Under the pieces are notes generated by a model, which was given only the letters and a program-made list of their open reading frames with translations, was not told the origin of the DNA and did not search any database. A DNA stretch of 5,039 nt, taken from an uncultured Clostridia bacterium. GTDB lineage: Bacteria; Bacillota; Clostridia; Oscillospirales; Acutalibacteraceae. The position numbers and the translations under genes were made by a program. How positions within the stretch are numbered: the stretch's first letter is position 1; every line of letters starts with the position of its first letter. Location of the stretch: assembly GCA_944381295.1 (NCBI GenBank), contig CALWKP010000169.1, positions 1-5,039 on the forward strand. Reading direction: 5' to 3'. This document shows, piece by piece, positions 1 to 4,984 of the stretch.

Positions 1-6
1 CCGCTC

Positions 7-38
7 GTCATGCCACCCCTCTTAGGGGTGGTCATGAC
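7..38. repeat. Bulged-T hairpin, possible IS200/IS605-like end or REP-like palindrome
   Basis: The 5' arm (7-20) reads GTCATGCCACCCCT and the 3' arm (24-38) reads AGGGGTGGTCATGAC. They pair over 14 bp around a CTT loop, with one unpaired T at position 32. As an RNA terminator it is weak in both directions: no run of T follows on either strand, only TTTGTT on the plus strand. A stem with a single extrahelical T is a known feature of the subterminal hairpins that Y1 transposases of the IS200/IS605 family recognise, so an element lying to the left is one reading. A REP-like dispersed palindrome is another. The structure is seen directly; its function is inferred. The rest of bases 1-104 (AT-rich, 39-104) shows no gene and no clear terminator for the leftward gene. 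Confidence 0.6.
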
Positions 39-104
39 TTTGTTAAAGAAAAGTCGAATAATCAGAAAAGTTTTCTTTTATTACAATTTTAACCGTTTAT
101 AGCA

Positions 105-1154
105 CTATGAATCAGAAGAATAATAAACTGATTGAAGAGTTGTGCCGGGATAATACCAATTCAAAATTTCCTGATAAGTTGATCCTTGCTCTGCCATATA
201 AGCAGCTCCTGTTTGGCTCATACCTACACCGTGGCCATAACCTTGTACCGTAAATTGAAATATTCCGTCTTGATAGAATGTCTCAAAATGTGAAGAGCGA
301 AGCCCAAAAGCAATCCTTAAGTCCTCTCCATCCAAAGTAATGTCACCACAATCTACTGTATGTACACTTCCAGAAGCAGTAAAAGTCCAATTTGAAAACC
401 AGGTTTTAGGGTCATCATTAAGTTGAACTTGAGGCCATCTTTGTTGGAGTGCGTTTTTTACTTGATCAGAGGACAGTTCTTTGACAGTTTCATACCCTTC
501 TGCAAATATATCACCAGGACTTGAGACTGGAATCAGATAGTCTATGTCGCCTCCCCATACCTCCGAACAAGCTTCGGTATTTCCTGAAGAAATTGCATGA
601 TATACCGAAAGCGCAAGTTCTCCTTGATATTGTAAGGTTTGTCCATAAACTTCATCGATAATTCGATCAAGAATTTCAAAATACTCTTCGGATTGTTTTC
701 CAAAGCGAGATTCCATCTGTTCTCTTGTGACATATACCAGCCAGTTTTCTGTATTTGCAGTAAAATGAGCTCCTTTGAGACTCTCTGAAGGCTTGGCCTC
801 CTGTTGAGCGCGCAACCGACTATAATAGGTGTAAGCAGCAACTGCTTGCGCTTTTAAGGCTTCCTCAGACCATGTGGGGGGCATTTCTGTTACGATAGCC
901 CCATAATAAAATTCGCGGTCGGAAACTTCTAAAATTTTTCCGGAACTTTCATCCAGAATGCGAAAACAAGAAAGTTTTTCTTCAGATTCCTGTGAAGGTT
1001 TTCCGCTGTCAGTGGGAGAGGAGTCGATTTCAAGGGAGGAAGAATTATCGGATTGGGAAATTTCAGATTCTGTTTTTGGAGCAGCTGCTGCAACGCAAGG
1101 TAAAATTAACAGAAGGAAAAAAAGAATAGATAACAAAAGAAATTTTATTTTCAT
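105..1154 (-). CDS. SpoIID/LytB-family sporulation protein (peptidoglycan lytic transglycosylase-like)
   Basis: This 349-residue protein starts with a signal peptide or membrane anchor (residues 1-25: K-x-K, a long Leu/Ile core, then VAAAA). The LPC inside it is a poor lipobox because Pro precedes Cys. A Ser/Glu/Asp-rich low-complexity linker follows (about 26-60), then a SpoIID domain (about 63-342). Family hallmarks are YYGAIVTEMP with Glu90 at the expected catalytic position, ALKAQAVAAYTYY (99-111), HAISSGNTEACSEVWGG (186-202) and the C-terminal GYGHGVGMSQTGAAYM (305-320) with EILNWYYPGTTL. SpoIID in Bacilli and Clostridia cleaves glycan strands during engulfment of the forespore, working with SpoIIP and SpoIIM. 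None of those partners is adjacent, so this may be the true SpoIID or a SpoIID-like paralogue; I withhold the symbol. Length matches B. subtilis SpoIID (about 340). The ATG at 1154 has an AAAGGAGA site seven bases or so upstream. No terminator is evident after the stop. Confidence 0.9.
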   Translation of the reverse strand: MKIKFLLLSILFFLLLILPCVAAAAPKTESEISQSDNSSSLEIDSSPTDSGKPSQESEEKLSCFRILDESSGKILEVSDREFYYGAIVTEMPPTWSEEALKAQAVAAYTYYSRLRAQQEAKPSESLKGAHFTANTENWLVYVTREQMESRFGKQSEEYFEILDRIIDEVYGQTLQYQGELALSVYHAISSGNTEACSEVWGGDIDYLIPVSSPGDIFAEGYETVKELSSDQVKNALQQRWPQVQLNDDPKTWFSNWTFTASGSVHTVDCGDITLDGEDLRIAFGLRSSHFETFYQDGIFQFTVQGYGHGVGMSQTGAAYMAEQGSTYQEILNWYYPGTTLQSVYYSSDS

Positions 1155-1160
1155 GAATTT

Positions 1161-1168
1161 TCTCCTTT
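1161..1168 (-). promoter_or_regulatory. Ribosome binding site of the spoIID-like gene
   Basis: On the minus strand the sequence reads AAAGGAGA followed by six bases and ATG. This is a near-consensus Shine-Dalgarno at normal spacing, and it fixes the start at 1154. Confidence 0.8.
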
Positions 1169-1173
1169 ATTAA

Positions 1174-1202
1174 ATTACATATTTTCATGCGAGATTATTC
1201 AA
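1174..1202 (-). promoter_or_regulatory. Candidate sigma-A-type promoter for the spoIID-like gene
   Basis: Read leftward, TTGAAT (1197-1202) and TGTAAT (1174-1179) are separated by exactly 17 bp, and an A/T-rich stretch with T-runs lies upstream of the -35 (about 1230-1260). The -10 matches TATAAT at five of six positions. The inferred transcript would start only about 10 bases before the RBS, giving a very short leader. I did not find a convincing sigma-E or sigma-F consensus, which would be expected for a dedicated sporulation gene. This is motif-based and untested. Confidence 0.45.
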
Positions 1203-1218
1203 AAATGGCATGACTAAA

Positions 1219-1321
1219 AGCGTATAGAGGAAAATAAAAGAAAAAAATGAAATATTAAACAAATCTTATTGCAAGAAATATTGCTCTTTGTAGGTTGTTC
1301 TATTGACTTTGCCTATACGCT
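1219..1321. repeat. Widely spaced 9-bp inverted repeat in the divergent promoter region
   Basis: AGCGTATAG (1219-1227) and CTATACGCT (1313-1321) are exact reverse complements separated by 85 bp. The right arm sits inside the 17-bp spacer of the rightward citrate synthase promoter, and the left arm lies about 17 bp upstream of the candidate leftward -35. The intervening DNA is A-rich. This could be a pair of sites for one regulator, possibly looping; chance is also possible for 9 bp in this amount of sequence. Confidence 0.4.
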
Positions 1322-1331
1322 GTTATAAAAT
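1303..1331 (+). promoter_or_regulatory. Sigma-A-type promoter for citrate synthase
   Basis: TTGACT (1303-1308) and TAAAAT (1326-1331) are spaced by 17 bp, each matching consensus at five of six positions. TATAAA (1324-1329) overlaps the -10 at 15-bp spacing. Transcription would start near 1338, giving a leader of about 118 nt before the ATG at 1456. Confidence 0.6.
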
Positions 1332-1364
1332 ATGCAGTAGAATCGAGAAATAGAAATGGGAAAA

Positions 1365-1408
1365 TGCCGGCGCAGAAATTGGGCCGGCACTTGTGTCGCA
1401 GAAATTGG
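1365..1408 (+). repeat. Leader hairpin plus 12-bp direct repeat upstream of citrate synthase
   Basis: TGCCGGC (1365-1371) pairs with GCCGGCA (1383-1389) around an 11-nt loop. The loop carries most of CGCAGAAATTGG (1371-1382), which recurs exactly at 1397-1408. So one repeat copy spans the hairpin loop and the second is in single-stranded leader just downstream. The hairpin is GC-rich in an otherwise AT-rich region and lies between the promoter and the RBS. It has no U-run, so it is not an intrinsic terminator. Its role is unknown: mRNA stability, a protein-binding site or a local duplication remnant are all possible. Confidence 0.5.
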
Positions 1409-1438
1409 AGAAAAATCAAAAATTTCTGTCTGCAAGAG

Positions 1439-1448
1439 AGGAGAAGGA
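1439..1448 (+). promoter_or_regulatory. Ribosome binding site deciding the citrate synthase start
   Basis: AGGAG (1439-1443) and the overlapping GAAGGA (1443-1448) precede ATG at 1456 by 12 and 7 bases. The in-frame GTG at 1393 has no Shine-Dalgarno (it follows a GC-rich hairpin), so the ATG is preferred. Confidence 0.75.
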
Positions 1449-1455
1449 AAGCTTT

Positions 1456-2805
1456 ATGACAACGAAACGCTCAACTTTAGAAGAACTTTGCAATGAATTC
1501 CGTGCAAATACGAAAATTCCACCGGAAAAATTTGAATTATATCAGGTGAAACGGGGATTGCGTAATCCGGATGGAACAGGTGTCATGGCAGGATTGACAT
1601 TGATCTGTAATGTACATGGTTATTTAATCAATGATAGCGAGAAAGTTCCGGATAAAGGAAAATTAACATATCGTGGAATTGATATTACAGAAATTGTAGA
1701 TGGATGTGCAAAAGATAACCGATTTGGCTACGAAGAGGTGGCTTGGCTTTTATTATTTGGAAAGCTGCCAACCAGCGCTCAACTAGAAAAATTCCGTGAC
1801 GTTTTAAATAGTTCACGAGAATTGCCGGAATATTTTGCGGAAGATATGATCATTAAGGCTCCATCGAAAAACGTTATGAATAAATTGGCAAGATCTGTGC
1901 TTGCTTTGTATTCGTATGATGATAATCCGGAAGACAGTTCGCTGGAAAATAATATGTATCAGGCAATTCAGTTGATTGCACGCATGCCTACGATTATGAC
2001 CTATGCTTACCAAGTGAAGCGCCGTCATTTTGATAAAGAAAGTATGTTTTTCCATCCGCTTGATCCCAACCACTCTACCGCAGAAGCTATTTTGAATGCG
2101 ATCAGGCCGGACAGGCAATTTACAGATGAAGAAGCAAAGCTGTTGGATTTGTGCATGATTTTGCATGCAGAACATGGCGGCGGAAATAACTCTACCTTCA
2201 CAACGAGAGTATTGTCATCTTCTGGTACCGATATTTATTCAACGATTTCAGCAGCAATTGGTTCTCTGAAAGGACCAAAGCATGGCGGAGCAAACCATCG
2301 GGTCATGATGATGATGCAAGACCTAATGGAGCATGTCCAAAATTGGGAAAATGAGGATGAAGTTGCTGGCTATCTGGAGAAGATTGTCCGGAAAGAGGTT
2401 GGAGATCACTCTGGGCTGATCTATGGGATGGGACACGCAATCTATACGTTATCCGATCCAAGAGCAGTGATCCTGAAAGAAAAGGCAAGAAAACTTGCGG
2501 AAGAAAAAGGAATGAACCAAAAATTTGACCTTTTTGAACGTGTAGAACGTCTGTCACCACAGGTGTTTGAGCAAGTAAAAGGAGATAGTAAGGTAATTTC
2601 TGCAAATGTAGATTTTTATTCTGGCCTGGTCTATGAGATGTTGGGGATTCCAAGCGATTTGTATACACCGATGTTTGCGGTGTCGCGGATAGCAGGATGG
2701 TGCGCCCATCGTATGGAAGAAATGACCACAGGTGGTAGAATTATTCGTCCTGCCTACCGGTCGCTTTCCAAGGGGAAGAAATATGTTCCGCTGCAAGACC
2801 GCTGA
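1456..2805 (+). CDS. Citrate synthase (clostridial type, about 450 aa)
   Basis: Citrate synthase condenses acetyl-CoA and oxaloacetate to citrate in the cytoplasm, feeding 2-oxoglutarate and glutamate synthesis in anaerobes. The 449-residue product carries the family core: LHAEHGGGNNSTF (236-248), GPKHGGAN with His276 as the first catalytic His, GMGHAIYTLSDPRA with His327 as the second, and ANVDFYSGLVYEMLGIP with Asp386 as the catalytic Asp; RPAYR (431-435) supplies a substrate-binding Arg. All three catalytic residues are intact. The N-terminal KRGLRNPDGTGVMAGLT and the LTYRGIDI motif also fit. The overall form matches the longer citrate synthases of Clostridia; 2-methylcitrate synthase activity cannot be excluded from sequence alone. 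The start is the ATG with a good RBS; an in-frame GTG at 1393 would add 21 residues that look unlike the family. It is followed after 15 bp by a membrane-protein gene, so the two are probably cotranscribed. Confidence 0.93.
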   Translation: MTTKRSTLEELCNEFRANTKIPPEKFELYQVKRGLRNPDGTGVMAGLTLICNVHGYLINDSEKVPDKGKLTYRGIDITEIVDGCAKDNRFGYEEVAWLLLFGKLPTSAQLEKFRDVLNSSRELPEYFAEDMIIKAPSKNVMNKLARSVLALYSYDDNPEDSSLENNMYQAIQLIARMPTIMTYAYQVKRRHFDKESMFFHPLDPNHSTAEAILNAIRPDRQFTDEEAKLLDLCMILHAEHGGGNNSTFTTRVLSSSGTDIYSTISAAIGSLKGPKHGGANHRVMMMMQDLMEHVQNWENEDEVAGYLEKIVRKEVGDHSGLIYGMGHAIYTLSDPRAVILKEKARKLAEEKGMNQKFDLFERVERLSPQVFEQVKGDSKVISANVDFYSGLVYEMLGIPSDLYTPMFAVSRIAGWCAHRMEEMTTGGRIIRPAYRSLSKGKKYVPLQDR

Positions 2806-2813
2806 TTACCGGG

Positions 2814-2819
2814 AAGGAG
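2814..2819 (+). promoter_or_regulatory. Awkwardly placed ribosome binding site of the membrane-protein gene
   Basis: AAGGAG ends one base before the ATG at 2821, which is too close for normal initiation. The next in-frame start codon, GTG at 2833, is 13 bases away, rather far. The true start is therefore uncertain by four codons. Confidence 0.6.
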
Positions 2820-2820
2820 C

Positions 2821-3714
2821 ATGGATGAAACGGTGAAAAAAGTGTATGCATGGTGCCTGTTTTTAGCATCGTTGGTAATAGGGTTTGGCGTTCGAGTGGT
2901 TCAGCAATTGTTTTTGGTGAATCAGGAGACAGGTTTCTATACAGATGGTAATATAACATCGATTATTGTCAGTTTGTTTTTGATTCTTGGTGTAGTTGGA
3001 GTACTTCTTACCTGCCAAATGAACCGAAAAGAATTTCCGAATGAGTATATACCACAACAGTCCCGCGTGACAGGAGGGGTTGCCTACCTTACAGGAGCTC
3101 TGCTTATTGTGCAGGGAATTGCTACTTTATTTCGGGTGGGAACTTCTCATACAGAAGGCCTTTCAGAAGCAGAATTAGTTGCATCCGGTGTACAGCATCC
3201 AATTTTGTATAGTATCCTTGCCCTAACTGGAATTGCCGCAGGGATCATAGTTCTTGTGGAAGCAAGTGGATTTTGGTTGGGACGAAATCCTTTGCGCGCA
3301 GTACCAGTAGCCACACTAGTTCCGCAGCTGTGGGGTTGTATGGGTCTTGTGATATTATTCATCAAATTCACGGAAGTAGTGAATACAGATGAAAATATTT
3401 ACCTGATTTTATCCATGGTGTTTTTGCTTCTGTTTTTCTCAGCGCAAGCAAAGCTATTGGCGGGGATTGAGGAAAACCGTAATATGAGATTGGCTTATGG
3501 ATTTGGTTTGTCAGCGATATTGTTGGGAGTGGTCACTGCCGCACCGGATATCATTGCATTTGTCATAGGCGCGCAGCAGGCGGATGGATATTTGATGTTA
3601 GACAGGATCATGATATTTGTATTGAGTTGTTATGTGGGAGCCTTTTTATTTTCCCAAAATGAGATTAAAAATTGGCTTCCAAGCGTTAATCATACAAAAC
3701 ATTCCACAATTTAG
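2821..3714 (+). CDS. Uncharacterised polytopic membrane protein downstream of citrate synthase
   Basis: I do not recognise this 297-residue protein. It has about eight hydrophobic segments (roughly residues 9-32, 45-66, 84-104, 127-146, 161-182, 192-213, 225-247 and 259-277) joined by short polar loops. The longest loops are about 67-83 (NRKEFPNEYIPQQSR) and 105-126 (acidic, SHTEGLSEAELV). There is no signal peptide beyond the first segment, no nucleotide-binding motif and no cysteine cluster. The short charged tail (NHTKHSTI) is probably cytosolic. Basic residues flank several segments (NRK, GRNPLR, NEIKNW), consistent with an inner-membrane protein. It lies 15 bp after citrate synthase with no promoter or terminator between, implying cotranscription; a link to citrate metabolism or transport is speculation. 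The start is ambiguous (ATG 2821 or GTG 2833). No terminator is visible after the stop. The reading frame and codon use look like those of the preceding gene. Confidence 0.85.
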   Translation: MDETVKKVYAWCLFLASLVIGFGVRVVQQLFLVNQETGFYTDGNITSIIVSLFLILGVVGVLLTCQMNRKEFPNEYIPQQSRVTGGVAYLTGALLIVQGIATLFRVGTSHTEGLSEAELVASGVQHPILYSILALTGIAAGIIVLVEASGFWLGRNPLRAVPVATLVPQLWGCMGLVILFIKFTEVVNTDENIYLILSMVFLLLFFSAQAKLLAGIEENRNMRLAYGFGLSAILLGVVTAAPDIIAFVIGAQQADGYLMLDRIMIFVLSCYVGAFLFSQNEIKNWLPSVNHTKHSTI

Positions 3715-3743
3715 AAAAAATTTAAAAATCCAGTTAAAAATAT

Positions 3744-3782
3744 GTCAATTGACTTGTAAAATCGTGTTGAATGCTATAAAAT
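3744..3782 (+). promoter_or_regulatory. Promoter region of gap with an overlapping 10-bp palindrome
   Basis: TTGACT (3749-3754) lies 20 bp before TATAAA (3775-3780), which is preceded by TG one base earlier (an extended -10, TGCTATAAA). Alternatively TTGTAA (3754-3759) is 17 bp before TAAAAT (3777-3782). A strong extended -10 probably drives expression. GTCAATTGAC (3744-3753) is a perfect palindrome overlapping the -35 and could be an operator or chance. The 120 bp between the membrane gene and gap contains no terminator. No clear Rex or CggR operator was found by eye. Confidence 0.55.
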
Positions 3783-3818
3783 AAGTAGAAGGATATGTAA
3801 TCTCAATTTATCATATTT

Positions 3819-3825
3819 AGGAGGT
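3819..3825 (+). promoter_or_regulatory. Consensus ribosome binding site of gap
   Basis: AGGAGGT ends nine bases before the ATG at 3835, a perfect Shine-Dalgarno consistent with very high expression. Confidence 0.85.
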
Positions 3826-3834
3826 ACAAATTTT

Positions 3835-4854
3835 ATGGCAATCAAAATTGGCATCAACGGTTTTGGCCGTATCGGCCGCTTGGTTTTCCGTGCTGCTGTT
3901 GCGGCTCCGGAAAAATTTGAGATCGTAGGCATTAACGATCCGTTCGTCGATGTAGACTATATGGTCTATATGGTGAAGTATGACACAATCCATGGCAAGT
4001 TCCAGGGCTGCATCAAGGCTGAGGACGGCAAACTGGTTGTTAACGGCAAAGCGATCAACGTTTATGCTGAAAAGGATCCTTCCCAGATTCCGTGGGGTTC
4101 TATCGATGCAGAATATGTTGTAGAATCCACTGGTGTATTCTGCACCACAGAGAAGGCTTCCGCACACATTGCCGGCGGCGCAAAGAAAGTTGTCATTTCT
4201 GCTCCTGCAAAGGATAAGGAAACCCCGACTTTCGTGTGTGGCGTCAACCTCGACAAGTATACTGCTGACATGAAGGTTGTTTCTAACGCTTCCTGCACCA
4301 CCAACTGCCTTGCTCCGCTGACCAAAGTAATCAATGACAAGTTCGGCATTGTGGAAGGTCTCATGACTACTGTTCACTCCACCACCAACACCCAGAAGAC
4401 TGTTGACGCTCCGTCCATGAAGGACTGGAGAGGCGGCCGTGCTGCTGCTGGCAACATTATCCCGTCTTCCACCGGTGCTGCAAAGGCTTGCGCTCTGGTA
4501 ATTCCGGAAGTAAAGGGCAAGTTGACTGGTATGGCAATGCGTGTTCCGACCCTGGACGTTTCTGTTGTTGACTTGACTTGCAGCCTTGCAAAGCCGACCA
4601 CCTATGAAGAGATCTGTGCAGCTGTGAAGGAAGCTTCTGAGAACGAACTCAAGGGCATCCTGGGCTACACCGAGGATATGGTTGTATCTTCTGACTTCAT
4701 TGGCGATCCGCGTACTTCCATCTTTGATGCGAAGGCAGGTATCATGCTGAATGACCACTTTGTAAAGCTCGTATCCTGGTACGACAATGAGTGGGGTTAC
4801 AGCAACAAGGTCCTCATGCTCATCGAGCATATGTATGAAGTGGACCACAAATAA
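3835..4854 (+). CDS. gap: Type I glyceraldehyde-3-phosphate dehydrogenase, NAD-dependent
   Basis: The 339-residue enzyme oxidises and phosphorylates glyceraldehyde-3-phosphate to 1,3-bisphosphoglycerate with NAD+ in glycolysis. The Rossmann fold begins with GINGFGRIGRL (6-16). Asp35 in VGINDPF is the usual NAD-selecting acidic residue. The active site is SNASCTTNC with Cys154 as nucleophile, and His181 (TTVHSTT) as its base. The substrate-binding stretch continues with WRGGRAAAGNIIPSSTGAAKA, MAMRVPTLDVSVVDL, and the C-terminal SWYDNEWGYSNK (314-325). All key residues are present and length is normal. The NDPFVDVDYMVYMVKYD and QKTVDAPSMKDW forms match the E. coli GapA/eukaryote-like branch rather than the classic Bacillus branch. 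Codon use is biased to C-ending and frequent codons (TTC, AAC, AAG, TCC), richer in GC than the neighbours, as expected for a strongly expressed gene. It has its own promoter and RBS and ends at a strong terminator, so it is probably monocistronic, though readthrough from the operon upstream is possible. Confidence 0.98.
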   Translation: MAIKIGINGFGRIGRLVFRAAVAAPEKFEIVGINDPFVDVDYMVYMVKYDTIHGKFQGCIKAEDGKLVVNGKAINVYAEKDPSQIPWGSIDAEYVVESTGVFCTTEKASAHIAGGAKKVVISAPAKDKETPTFVCGVNLDKYTADMKVVSNASCTTNCLAPLTKVINDKFGIVEGLMTTVHSTTNTQKTVDAPSMKDWRGGRAAAGNIIPSSTGAAKACALVIPEVKGKLTGMAMRVPTLDVSVVDLTCSLAKPTTYEEICAAVKEASENELKGILGYTEDMVVSSDFIGDPRTSIFDAKAGIMLNDHFVKLVSWYDNEWGYSNKVLMLIEHMYEVDHK

Positions 4855-4876
4855 GAGATCTGCTGAATAAGCAAAC

Positions 4877-4911
4877 AAACAGCCGCTATGCGAAAGCATA
4901 GCGGCTGTTTT
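4877..4911 (+). terminator. Intrinsic terminator of gap
   Basis: CAGCCGCTATGC (4880-4891) pairs perfectly with GCATAGCGGCTG (4896-4907) across a stable GAAA tetraloop. Three flanking A-T pairs (4877-4879 with 4908-4910) extend the stem, and TTTT (4908-4911) forms the U-run. It sits 22 bp after the gap stop codon. The T-run is only four bases, so some readthrough into the element to the right is possible; the A-run on the other side could make it weakly bidirectional. Confidence 0.93.
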
Positions 4912-4928
4912 GCTTGTGTATTGAAAAC

Positions 4929-4945
4929 CCCCGGCTGTGCCGGGG
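4929..4945. repeat. Short GC-rich hairpin at the element's left end
   Basis: CCCCGGC (4929-4935) pairs with GCCGGGG (4939-4945) over seven GC pairs around a TGT loop. It is preceded by AAAAC and followed by AGTTGAAAAAAGC. Because there is no T-run after it, it is a poor terminator. Its size and place fit a subterminal transposase-recognition hairpin; a second, protective terminator-like stem is an alternative reading. It is only 18 bases from the gap terminator T-run. Confidence 0.65.
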
Positions 4946-4984
4946 AGTTGAAAAAAGCTTTAGCGTTGCAAAGGAAAGAAAACC

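Noticed and set aside
64..76. AGAAAAGTTTTCT as a terminator of the spoIID-like gene
   Set aside because: It is a weak all-A/T stem with a one-base loop, which cannot form a stable terminator hairpin.
958..1173. Plus-strand open frame opposite the SpoIID N-terminus
   Set aside because: It is antisense to the signal peptide and low-complexity linker, with no RBS and no recognisable product.
1393..1455. N-terminal extension of citrate synthase from GTG at 1393
   Set aside because: There is no Shine-Dalgarno before the GTG, it lies just after a stable hairpin and inside the direct repeat region, and the 21 added residues do not resemble the family; ATG 1456 has a good site.
1356..1496. Possible 46-codon leader peptide overlapping the citrate synthase start in another frame
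   Set aside because: ATG 1356 has no convincing ribosome binding site, and the predicted peptide shows no run of regulatory codons or other attenuation feature.
1813..2959. Several minus-strand open frames opposite citrate synthase and the start of the membrane gene
   Set aside because: All overlap a gene with intact catalytic motifs, overlap one another, and look like shadow frames.
3817..4899. A 360-codon open frame antisense to the whole gap gene
   Set aside because: It mirrors gap almost exactly, arises from the strong codon bias of a highly expressed gene, reads through the gap terminator stem, and its product has no recognisable domain.
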